From contig JADKEF010000001.1 in assembly GCA_016718135.1 (NCBI GenBank), positions 493,001 to 557,000 on the forward strand: a stretch of 64,000 nucleotides of DNA. Direction: 5' to 3'. Under the pieces are notes generated by a model. That model did not search any database. It saw nothing but the letters and a program-made list of their open reading frames with translations, and was not told the DNA's origin. Source of the DNA: Acidobacteriota bacterium (GTDB lineage: Bacteria; Acidobacteriota; Blastocatellia; Pyrinomonadales; Pyrinomonadaceae). A program made the position numbers and the translations under genes. Shown here in pieces: positions 35,344 through 43,565 of the stretch (its first letter is position 1; every line of letters starts with the position of its first letter).

Positions 35344-38300
35344 ATGGCGATGAGAAAAATATTTGCGGCATTTTTAGTTTTTACAACCTATATCGGATTT
35401 ATCTCGGCGGCGGCGGTGCCGGTGCGGGCTCAGGTTATTGGGAAGGCGATGGAGAATCGGATGAAGGATGTGCCGGATGGGCTGAAATTTAGGTTGAGCG
35501 AGGGTGTCGAGGGGGCGGAGGCCCGGGAAAAGCAGGCTTTGGCTGCGACGGATCCGCTGTCGGAGGGCGACGCGGCGAATCTGCTCAAGCGGATACCTGA
35601 GATTAAGACTACGACGGACGATAAGACCGAGTTTGCCAAGCGGATCGGGACTTTGCCCGCGCCTAAAACGGGGAACAAGATCCCTGTAAAATTTCCGTCG
35701 GACGATATGCGTGGCACGCCGAAGGTGGACACATCGGGGCAAACTTTGCAGGTTTTGCGCTATTCGCCGGAGGGCGACATACCGCTGGCTCCGGATCTGA
35801 GCGTGACGTTTTCGCAGCCGATGGTGGCGGTGACTTCGCAGGAAGAGGCGGCGAAATTTGCTCCGGTCGAGCTGTCGCCGCAAGTCGAGGGCCGTTGGCG
35901 TTGGCTGGGGACGAAGACGCTGATGTTCGACACGACGAAGCGTTTTCCGATGGCGACGAAATTTACGGCCCGCGTGCCTGCGGGAACGAAATCCGCGACT
36001 GGACAGGTTCTGGCAAAGGACGTTACGTGGACATTTACCACGCCTCCGCCGAAGGTCGAGACGATGATGCCGAACGGCGGAATCACAAGGCGAAATGCGT
36101 TGATGTTCATGTCGTTTGACCAGGAGATAAATCCTGAGGCGGTGCTGCGTACGATCAGCGTTACGGGCGGTGGTAAGAAGTTTGCAACGCGGCTCGCGAC
36201 TCAGGCCGAGATCGATGCGGACGGCTCGATCGGATATTACTCTAAGCAGGCTCAGCCCAAGCGTTGGCTCGCTTTTCGTGCGATCACGAACGAAGGTTTG
36301 ACCGAGAATGCTTTGCCCGGTGCGGCGACGATATCAGTTGTTGCGGAGAAGGGAACTCCGAGCGCGGAAGGGCCTTTGATGACGACGGCGGCGCAGGGTT
36401 TTAGTTTTCAGACCTACAGTCCGCTGAAGTTCAACGGCGGTTATTGCGGCTATCGCAATGCTCCGCGGTGCACTCCGTTTGATGCTTGGGTGATGGAGTT
36501 TAACAACTCAGTCGACGCGGCGAAATTTACCAAAGAGATGGTGAAGATCGAGCCCGCGGTCGAGGGGCTAAACATCTTTCCGTCGGGCAATACAGTGTAT
36601 TTTCAGGGATATAAGAAGGGCCGGACGAGCTATAAGATAACGATCGATGGTTCGATCTCGGACATTTTCGGCCAGTCGTTGGGAACGCCAGCGGTGGCGA
36701 CGATCAAGGTCGGCTCGGCCGATCAGAGCCTGTACGCGCAGGGCGGTTTTATGACCGTCATGGATCCGACGGCAAAGGCGACCTTTTCTATATATTCGAC
36801 GAACCACTCGACGGCGAAAGTGAAGCTTTATGCAGTCGAGCCAAAGGATTGGCGCCAGTTTCAGCAGTACGTTCAGCGTCTTAACTACGACGACGGCAAG
36901 CGTCCGGCGATACCGGGGCGGCTCGTCTCCGACGAGACAGTGTCGATCGCCAACAAGCCCGACGAGATGGTCGAGACGCGGATCGACATCTCAAAGGCTC
37001 TCAACGGCGGCTTTGGCAACGTCATTATCGATATCGAGCCGAGCGTTCGACGCGACAAGTACGACCGCACACGTGTTTTCACGTGGCTGCAGTCGACGCA
37101 GATCGGGCTGGATGCATTTGTTGATAATACGGAGCTTGTGGGTTTTGCGACCGAGTTGAAGACGGGCAAGCCGATGGCTGGGGTTGAATTGTCGATCTAT
37201 CCAAATGGGAAGACGGTAAGCAGACAGGATACGGGAGACGATAGACAAGAGACAGGAATTTTTGAGTCTATCTGGAACTGGGTCGCCGGCATTGCTTCTG
37301 GCGGGCCGCGTGCGGATGAAGTCCATGCGACCGAGGCCGATGGTACGGTGGTGGATACCGAAACCATTGCTGAGGTTCAGAAAAATACGACGCCGGAGAA
37401 CGGGATTTTGCGTTTGCAACTGCCTGATTCACCATCGAACACAGGCATGAATATGCTGATCGCGAAGCGTGGCCGCGACGTGGCGTTTTTGCCGGAGAAC
37501 ACTGATTATTACTGGCAGGACAGCGGGAACTGGTACAAAAAAGGACAGAGCGACACGCTTCGGTGGTTCGTTTTTGACGACCGCAAGATGTACAAGCCGA
37601 AGGAAGAAGTTTCGGTCAAGGGCTACATTCGGCTCGTGACGGCGGGCAAATTGGGTGATGTCGAGGGCCTCGGCGACCGCGCGAATGGATTGAACTGGTC
37701 GGCCAAAGATCCGCGAGGAAACGAGATTGCAAAGGGCGTGGGAAATCTTAATGCGTTCGGCGCGTTTGATTTTAAATTCAAGCTGCCCGACAACTCAAAT
37801 CTTGGTTACGCGCGGATCGATCTCACGACCAACACAAATATTCCGGGCGGCAGCACGCAGCATCAGTTTCAGATACAGGAATTTCGGCGGCCGGAATTTG
37901 AGGTGACTTCGAAGGTCGAGACTGAGGCTCCGCACTTTGTTGGAGCTCATGCGATGATCGCGGTCGAGGCGAAATATTACGCCGGCGGTGGCCTCGCCAG
38001 CGCCGAGACGAACTGGACCGTGACCGCAAACGCCACCAACTACACACCGCCGAATCGCGACGATTACACATTCGGCACGTGGACGCCGTGGTGGAGAGTG
38101 TACGATTACGGCGGCGACATGGGAATGGGCCGTGGATATGGCGGCGGTTCGTCGCAGTCGTTCAAGGGCGTGACCGACGCGGCTGGCAAGCACGTGCTGA
38201 AGGTCGATTTCGAATCGGTCAAGCCACCGCGTCCGTACACGATCTCGGCTTCGTCGTCGGTGATGGATGTGAATCGGCAGACGTGGGGTTCGCAGACCTC

Positions 38301-41300
38301 GCTGCTCGTACATCCGTCGAATCTGTACGTCGGTATCAAGACGCCGCGAACATTCGTCCAGAAGGGCGAGAAGATCGTGATCGAATCGATCGTTTCGGAC
38401 ATCGACGGCAATCTGATCGCGGGCCGCGATGCTGAGATCAAGGCTGTTCTCAAAGATTGGCAGTTTGATAAGGGAGCTTGGAAGGAAGTTGTTGTTGACG
38501 AGCAGAATTGTACGGTCAAGTCGGCCGACAAGCCACAGCGGTGTGAGTTTATCGCCAAGAACGGCGGGCGTTACACGATCACGGCGACCGTGATGGACGA
38601 CAAGGAACGGTTTAATGCGAGCGAGATGACGATCTGGGTTCCGGGTGGCAAGACGCCTCCGAAACGCAATGTCGAGCAGGAAGAGGCTCAGTTGATACCG
38701 TCGAAAAAGGATTTTGCACCGGGCGACGTCGCCGAGCTGCTCGTGATCGCACCGTTCACACCGGCCGAGGGCGTTTTGACGCTGCGGCGTGACGGAATTG
38801 TGAAGACCGAGCGGTTTTCGATGAAGGATTCGTCGATCACGCTGAAGATACCGCTCGACGAGAAGTATCTGCCGAATATCACGGCACAGGTCGATCTAGT
38901 CGGTTCGAGTGCCCGTACCAATGACAAGGGCGAGGTTGATCCGAAGCTCTCGCGGCGGCCTTCGTTTGCGAGCGGCAATATCAATCTGTCGATCTCGACC
39001 GCTTCGCGGAAGCTGACGGTCGTGGCCGAGCCGGTTGACAAGACGCTTGCTCCCGGCGGTTCGACCAAGGTCAACGTCGCTGTCACGGACAAAAATGGCG
39101 AGCCCGTCGCGAACAGCGAAGTCGCCATTGTCGTCGTCGACGAGAGCGTGCTCGCCCTGTCGCGATACACGATCGCCGATCCGATGAGCACGTTCTACAC
39201 AGCTCGCGGTGCGGGCGTGACGGATTATCATTCGCGTAAGGATGTTCTCCTTGGAAATCCAGACGATATTAAGCTAGCTATGCCACCGCCTGCGACTGAA
39301 GGCAACGTTCAGGAAATGGTCAGTTTGAGCGGAGGAGCTGTGGCGGGAAGGGCGATGCCTTCTGCGGCGCCTCGAAGCGAGGCGATGAAGAAGTCTGCTG
39401 ATCGTGATGATAGCTGGGGCGATCCGAACGGTCGCTTTGCGGAAGCTGGACAAGATCCTAATACACCCATCAATCTCCGCCAGAATTTCGAAGCTCTCGC
39501 ACTTTGGTCGCCGACGGTTCGCACCGATGGAAATGGCAAAGCAGTCGTCGATGTTAAGCTGCCGGACAATCTGACGCGATATCGCATTACGGCGGTTTCG
39601 GTCGATGCGGGGCGGCGGTTTGGTAAGGCGGAATCGACGATCACGGCGAAGCAGCCGTTGATGGTGCGGCCAAGCGCTCCGAGGTTTATGAACTTCGGCG
39701 ACAAGATCGAGTTGCCGGTCGTTGTTCAGAATCAGACGGATAAGGACATGGCGGTCGATGTTGCGGTGCGTGCGACAAATGCCGATCTGACAGGCGGCAA
39801 TGGCAAACGTGTCGTCGTCAAAGCGAATGATCGTGCCGAGGTCAGGTTCCCCGTGTCTGCGATGAAGGCGGGGACGGCGAGATTCCAGATCGTTGTCACG
39901 TCCGGCAAATTTAATGATGCGGCCGAAATAAGCTTGCCGGTTTGGACACCGGCGACGACCGAGGCTTTTGCTACGTATGGCACGACCGATCAGAACGGGG
40001 CGATCATTCAGCCGGTGACGACACCGGGTGATGTTTACCCGCAGTTTGGCGGCCTGGAGGTGACGACGAGCTCGACGCAGTTGCAGGAGTTGACGGATGC
40101 GTTCCTATATTTGAGCAATTATCCGTACGCTTGCTCGGAGCAGATCTCTTCGCGAATGATCTCGATCGCCGCGATGCGTGACGTGCTCGGAGCATTCAAG
40201 GCGAAGGAAATGCCGACCAAGGAGCAGCTCGAGTCGTATTACAAACGCGATATCGAGATCCTGCAGTCGCGTCAGCGAAACGATGGCAGCTTTGGCCTAT
40301 GGAAGAAGGACAAGGAGCGATACGAATACCCATTCCTGACCATCCACGTCGCACACGCTCTGGCACTCGCCAAATCGAAGGGCTACAAAGTGCCCGACGA
40401 GATGATCACCAAGGTCAAGCCGTACCTCAAAGACGTCGAGAAGCATTTCGACGAATGGTACAAAAATTCACCGGAAGTCCGCTGGACGATCTCGGCCTAC
40501 GCGCTGTACATCCGCGACATGATGGGCGACAAGGACGTGGCGAAGACCAAGAAACTGCTTGCCGAAGCAACGATAGAGAAGATGCCATTCGAGGCTTTGG
40601 GCTGGGTTCTGTCTGTGCTTGCCAACGATCCGAATTCGAAAGTCGAGGTCGAAGCGATCGTCAGACATCTGCTCAATCGCACGACTGAGACGGCAGCGAC
40701 GGCGAACTTTGTTACGGATTATCGTGACGGTGCGTGGCTGATAATGGCTTCGAATCGACGGGCCGACGGCGTGTTGTTAGAGGCGTTGATCAAGGTGCGG
40801 GAGACCGCCGGACGCTCCGCTGCGGCGGGGGCAGGCGGGACGCCTGCGTTCCCGGGGGAAGATCTTATTCCGAAGCTAGTCCGCGGACTGCTCGCAAATC
40901 GCACAAAGGGTGCGTGGTCGAATACGCAGGAGAATGTCTTTATTCTGCTCGCAATGGACAAGTATTTCAACGCCTTTGAAAAGGTCACGCCTGATTTTGT
41001 GACGCGGATCTGGCTCGGAAATACGTACGCCGGCGAAGAGGTTTTCAAAGGACGCTCGATCGATTCGAAACAGCTCGACATCCCCATGTCGTACCTCGTC
41101 GATCAGGGCGGAACATCTAACCTCATCCTCGACAAACAAGGTGCCGGACGGCTGTATTACCGGATCGGTATGAAGTACGCTCCGAAGAATCTCAAGCTTG
41201 AGCCCGCAGATTACGGATTCACCGTGCTGCGTAAATACGAGGGCGTCGATAATAAGGACGACGTCAAACAAAACGCCGACGGAAGCTGGACGATCAAGGC

Positions 41301-41709
41301 CGGGGCGAGAGTTCGCGTGAGATTAACGATGGTCGCACAGGCTCGGCGCTATCACGTCGCACTTGTCGATAATTTGCCTGCGGGTCTGGAGATCCTAAAT
41401 CCGGGACTCGCGGTAACGGAAGCAATTCCAACCGACACGGGCGGTAACACGGGCGTACTAGAAGTCGGCAGCCGCTCGATGGGCCGAAACTATTACTGGT
41501 GGCGGCAAAATTGGTTCGAACACCAAAACTTCCGCGACGAACGTGCCGAGGCATTCACGGGCCTGCTCTGGGAAGGCGTCTACAATTACACCTACGTTGC
41601 GCGAGCCACGACGCCCGGCCAATTCGTCGTCCCGCCCGCCAAGGCAGAGGAGATGTATCACCCCGAGACCTTCGGCCGCACGGGAACGGATTTCGTACGA
41701 GTGGAATAG
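35344..41709 (+). CDS. Giant alpha-2-macroglobulin family protein
   Basis: 2121 residues with a Sec signal peptide (ending AVPVRAQ, no lipobox), N-terminal Ig-like and MG domains, an A2M_N region, A2M core (ALWSPTVRTDGNGKAVVDVKLPDNLTRYRITAV), and a thioester domain with YPYACSEQ: C1597 and Q1600 form the expected internal thioester that traps proteases. The C-terminal half of the thioester domain has alpha-barrel repeats (QRNDGSFGLWKKDKERYEYP). AAGGA lies 5 bases before ATG. Family members inhibit host or predator proteases in the periplasm; pbpC, a frequent partner, is not adjacent. Two short repeat-like tracts are inserted in frame. Confidence 0.94.
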   Translation: MAMRKIFAAFLVFTTYIGFISAAAVPVRAQVIGKAMENRMKDVPDGLKFRLSEGVEGAEAREKQALAATDPLSEGDAANLLKRIPEIKTTTDDKTEFAKRIGTLPAPKTGNKIPVKFPSDDMRGTPKVDTSGQTLQVLRYSPEGDIPLAPDLSVTFSQPMVAVTSQEEAAKFAPVELSPQVEGRWRWLGTKTLMFDTTKRFPMATKFTARVPAGTKSATGQVLAKDVTWTFTTPPPKVETMMPNGGITRRNALMFMSFDQEINPEAVLRTISVTGGGKKFATRLATQAEIDADGSIGYYSKQAQPKRWLAFRAITNEGLTENALPGAATISVVAEKGTPSAEGPLMTTAAQGFSFQTYSPLKFNGGYCGYRNAPRCTPFDAWVMEFNNSVDAAKFTKEMVKIEPAVEGLNIFPSGNTVYFQGYKKGRTSYKITIDGSISDIFGQSLGTPAVATIKVGSADQSLYAQGGFMTVMDPTAKATFSIYSTNHSTAKVKLYAVEPKDWRQFQQYVQRLNYDDGKRPAIPGRLVSDETVSIANKPDEMVETRIDISKALNGGFGNVIIDIEPSVRRDKYDRTRVFTWLQSTQIGLDAFVDNTELVGFATELKTGKPMAGVELSIYPNGKTVSRQDTGDDRQETGIFESIWNWVAGIASGGPRADEVHATEADGTVVDTETIAEVQKNTTPENGILRLQLPDSPSNTGMNMLIAKRGRDVAFLPENTDYYWQDSGNWYKKGQSDTLRWFVFDDRKMYKPKEEVSVKGYIRLVTAGKLGDVEGLGDRANGLNWSAKDPRGNEIAKGVGNLNAFGAFDFKFKLPDNSNLGYARIDLTTNTNIPGGSTQHQFQIQEFRRPEFEVTSKVETEAPHFVGAHAMIAVEAKYYAGGGLASAETNWTVTANATNYTPPNRDDYTFGTWTPWWRVYDYGGDMGMGRGYGGGSSQSFKGVTDAAGKHVLKVDFESVKPPRPYTISASSSVMDVNRQTWGSQTSLLVHPSNLYVGIKTPRTFVQKGEKIVIESIVSDIDGNLIAGRDAEIKAVLKDWQFDKGAWKEVVVDEQNCTVKSADKPQRCEFIAKNGGRYTITATVMDDKERFNASEMTIWVPGGKTPPKRNVEQEEAQLIPSKKDFAPGDVAELLVIAPFTPAEGVLTLRRDGIVKTERFSMKDSSITLKIPLDEKYLPNITAQVDLVGSSARTNDKGEVDPKLSRRPSFASGNINLSISTASRKLTVVAEPVDKTLAPGGSTKVNVAVTDKNGEPVANSEVAIVVVDESVLALSRYTIADPMSTFYTARGAGVTDYHSRKDVLLGNPDDIKLAMPPPATEGNVQEMVSLSGGAVAGRAMPSAAPRSEAMKKSADRDDSWGDPNGRFAEAGQDPNTPINLRQNFEALALWSPTVRTDGNGKAVVDVKLPDNLTRYRITAVSVDAGRRFGKAESTITAKQPLMVRPSAPRFMNFGDKIELPVVVQNQTDKDMAVDVAVRATNADLTGGNGKRVVVKANDRAEVRFPVSAMKAGTARFQIVVTSGKFNDAAEISLPVWTPATTEAFATYGTTDQNGAIIQPVTTPGDVYPQFGGLEVTTSSTQLQELTDAFLYLSNYPYACSEQISSRMISIAAMRDVLGAFKAKEMPTKEQLESYYKRDIEILQSRQRNDGSFGLWKKDKERYEYPFLTIHVAHALALAKSKGYKVPDEMITKVKPYLKDVEKHFDEWYKNSPEVRWTISAYALYIRDMMGDKDVAKTKKLLAEATIEKMPFEALGWVLSVLANDPNSKVEVEAIVRHLLNRTTETAATANFVTDYRDGAWLIMASNRRADGVLLEALIKVRETAGRSAAAGAGGTPAFPGEDLIPKLVRGLLANRTKGAWSNTQENVFILLAMDKYFNAFEKVTPDFVTRIWLGNTYAGEEVFKGRSIDSKQLDIPMSYLVDQGGTSNLILDKQGAGRLYYRIGMKYAPKNLKLEPADYGFTVLRKYEGVDNKDDVKQNADGSWTIKAGARVRVRLTMVAQARRYHVALVDNLPAGLEILNPGLAVTEAIPTDTGGNTGVLEVGSRSMGRNYYWWRQNWFEHQNFRDERAEAFTGLLWEGVYNYTYVARATTPGQFVVPPAKAEEMYHPETFGRTGTDFVRVE
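37211..37262 (+). repeat. Repeat-like tract inside the macroglobulin gene
   Basis: Contains two AGACAGGA units (37222-37229, 37250-37257) with GGGAGACG and AGACAAGAGAC between them. It encodes an atypical KTVSRQDTGDDRQETG segment between MG-type domains. Purine-rich GAGACAGG tracts of this kind look like a short dispersed repeat that entered the gene without breaking the frame. Confidence 0.45.
40826..40860 (+). repeat. GC-rich palindrome inside the macroglobulin gene
   Basis: GCAGGCG (40831-40837) and CGCCTGC (40841-40847) form a 7-bp hairpin with a 3-base loop, followed by GTTCCCGGGGG. It encodes AGGTPAFPG, a peptide I associate with GC-rich dispersed repeats translated in frame in other bacterial genomes. 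It falls in a loop between alpha-barrel repeats. Confidence 0.5.
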
Positions 41710-41713
41710 AAAG

Positions 41714-41760
41714 AAGCTTTCGGGCTTTAGTCCAAATTTGGACTAAAGCCCGGAAAGCTT
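41714..41760. repeat. Long near-perfect palindrome after the macroglobulin gene
   Basis: A 23-base arm starting AAGCTTTCGGGCTTTAGTCC (41714-41736) is followed with no spacer by its complement (41737-41760), which has one extra G. It starts 4 bases after the stop codon. The GGCTTTAG core is shared with the 12756 element. It may form a strong mRNA hairpin protecting or ending the transcript. Confidence 0.85.
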
Positions 41761-41803
41761 TGATACAACTGACCACTAGCTAAAGCGAGTTGCAATTCAT
41801 AAG

Positions 41804-41836
41804 AAAAAAGGCCGCGAGCGTTCGCGGTCTTTACTT
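41804..41836 (+). terminator. Terminator after the macroglobulin gene
   Basis: GGCCGCGA (41810-41817) pairs with TCGCGGTC (41822-41829), one G-U, with a 4-base loop. An A tract precedes it and TTTACTT follows. It lies downstream of the palindrome and before def. Confidence 0.75.
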
Positions 41837-41901
41837 ACGACGGGATGCTGACGCTATAACCAAACTCGCATTTCCGCTCTCAGATTCGTAAAATACAATT
41901 T

Positions 41902-42420
41902 ATGCCGATCTTGCCGATAGTTCATTATCCTGAGGCTGTTTTGTTGGAGGTTGGGAAGCCTGTCGATGAATTTGGCGAGGATTTGGAGCGGTTGGTGGCG
42001 GATATGTTTGTGACGATGGAGGATGCGGGTGGTGTTGGGCTGGCGGCGCCGCAGGTTGGGGTCGGGCGGCGGCTGTTTGTGATGGACACGCCCGAGCGCG
42101 ACGGCTATGCACAGGAGCGGCACGTGCTGATCAATCCCGAAATAATCCACGTAGAAGGCGAACAGACGGGCGACGAAGGGTGTTTGTCATTTCCTGGGCT
42201 GTATCAGGTCGTGCGACGCGAGATGCGCGTCATTGCGAGGGCGCATAATTTAAAAGGCGAGCAGGTGGAAATAGATGTTCGCGATCTGGCGGCAAGGTGT
42301 ATACTGCATGAAACGGATCATTGCGACGGAATAGTCTTTCTCGACAGAATGACGCCTCTAAAGCGCCAGTTTGCCAAACGCAAGATCAAGACTCTACAAA
42401 AAACAGGGAAGTGGAACTGA
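41902..42420 (+). CDS. def: Peptide deformylase
   Basis: 172-residue Fe/Zn enzyme that removes the formyl group from nascent N-terminal methionine. All three motifs are present: GVGLAAPQVG, EGCLSFPG (metal ligand C94) and HETDH (H136, E137, H140; most homologs have HExDH, so this fits). The C-terminal PLKRQFAKRKIK helix is also typical. It works with fmt, which is encoded 5.3 kb downstream instead of directly adjacent. Confidence 0.97.
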   Translation: MPILPIVHYPEAVLLEVGKPVDEFGEDLERLVADMFVTMEDAGGVGLAAPQVGVGRRLFVMDTPERDGYAQERHVLINPEIIHVEGEQTGDEGCLSFPGLYQVVRREMRVIARAHNLKGEQVEIDVRDLAARCILHETDHCDGIVFLDRMTPLKRQFAKRKIKTLQKTGKWN

Positions 42421-42421
42421 T

Positions 42422-42646
42422 TTGAACGACATACAGAACACCAAGCTGACCGCAGAACTGGCTTCGAGCGGCGAACTGAACAAATATCTGAGCGAAGGCT
42501 GGACGTTGATACTCGCGTACGTCAAGCACGCGAACGATTCGCAACGCCCACGCTTCGTAGTAGCTTGGCAGGAAGACGGGCCGGCTGTCTTTCCAGAGTT
42601 TTTAGACGAGTGGGAACAGCGGGACATGGCTCGGCAAGTTGGTTGA
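42422..42646 (+). CDS. Small hypothetical protein downstream of def
   Basis: 74 residues from TTG 42422, one base after the def stop, so probably translated by coupling. The same frame is open back to ATG 42371 inside def, but that part is the def gene in another frame. The product is acidic and Trp-rich with a plausible alpha/beta pattern (LNKYLSEGWTLILAYVKH, RPRFVVAWQEDGPAVFPEFLDEW). No family recognised; it may be a small clade-specific protein. Confidence 0.6.
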   Translation: MNDIQNTKLTAELASSGELNKYLSEGWTLILAYVKHANDSQRPRFVVAWQEDGPAVFPEFLDEWEQRDMARQVG

Positions 42647-42650
42647 GATC

Positions 42651-42760
42651 GATTTTAACGCAGAGACCGCGAAGGACGCAGAGAAGAATTATTCGAAGCT
42701 TCGAACCTTGCCAGCATATCTTAGAATCTCTGCGGTCACAGCGATCTCTGCGTTTAAAAT
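42651..42760. repeat. Dispersed inverted repeat, ACGCAGAG type
   Basis: The left arm TTTTAACGCAGAGACCGCGA (from 42653) continues to ACGCAGAG; the right arm (42726-42760, ending ATCTCTGCGTTTAAAAT) is its imperfect complement. The spacer holds a perfect 14-base palindrome TTCGAAGCTTCGAA (42692-42705). It fills most of the gap between the small protein and the beta-barrel gene. Confidence 0.8.
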
Positions 42761-42865
42761 TTAGCATTATTGGTTTAAGATAGCGGTTCATGGTTGATTT
42801 GCTGCCCGATGCCCCGGTGCTTTTTGTTTTTTAAGTTTAGAGTGCCAATTTAGAGGAGAAGCGTT

Positions 42866-43561
42866 ATGTTTAGGGCGGCTTTCTTTTTGTGCACGGTGTT
42901 GTTTGTCTCGGGCGTGGCCAGCGGGCAGACGACTTTGTTCAATATTCCGACGGCGGATACCTTGCAGAAAGGTTCGTGGGGCGTCGAGGGCGATTTTATT
43001 ACCAAACCGGTCTCGTACCGCGACGGCGGCTACCAAGCCTACGGCTACCGCGTCGCCTACGGGCTCGATAATAAGACCGAACTGGGAACGAATTTCTATT
43101 TGGCATACGACGGGGATAAGACGGGAGCACAGGCGGAGTTCAGCCTCAAGCGTAACGTCTACCGCAACGAACGCCTCGGCGTCAGCATCTCTGGCGGAGC
43201 AGTCGCCTTCGTGCCTTTAAGGCCGCAAAATGGCGAAACGACGACCGTTATGGTCTACGGCGTGGGCAGCAAGACCGTGAATGCACTAAACGGAATGACC
43301 GTGACCGGTGGTGCGTACCACGTCTTCGGTGGCAGCGATTTCGGCGACAGAACCGGAGCCATCATCGGCGTAAACCAACCAATAGTCGACCGCGTATCGT
43401 TCGTAGCGGATTGGTTTTCGGGTAAGAATCGGTTGGGATACGCTTCGGCTGGAATGAACTTCGCCGTCACAAAGCGCCAGTACCTGACGACCGGATATAG
43501 CTTCGGCAATTCTGGACGCGGGAACAACGCGTTCGCGGCGTATTACGGGATAACCTTTTAG
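42866..43561 (+). CDS. Putative outer-membrane beta-barrel protein
   Basis: 231 residues with a signal peptide (MFRAAFFLCTVLFVSGVASGQ) and alternating hydrophobic/polar strands, many Tyr and Gly residues (YGYRVAYGLDNKTELGTNFYLAYDG, YLTTGYSFGN) and a terminal strand ending AAYYGITF with C-terminal Phe, the usual BAM recognition signal. No named porin family recognised. It is 4 bases upstream of the P5C dehydrogenase gene. Confidence 0.7.
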   Translation: MFRAAFFLCTVLFVSGVASGQTTLFNIPTADTLQKGSWGVEGDFITKPVSYRDGGYQAYGYRVAYGLDNKTELGTNFYLAYDGDKTGAQAEFSLKRNVYRNERLGVSISGGAVAFVPLRPQNGETTTVMVYGVGSKTVNALNGMTVTGGAYHVFGGSDFGDRTGAIIGVNQPIVDRVSFVADWFSGKNRLGYASAGMNFAVTKRQYLTTGYSFGNSGRGNNAFAAYYGITF

Positions 43562-43565
43562 TTTT

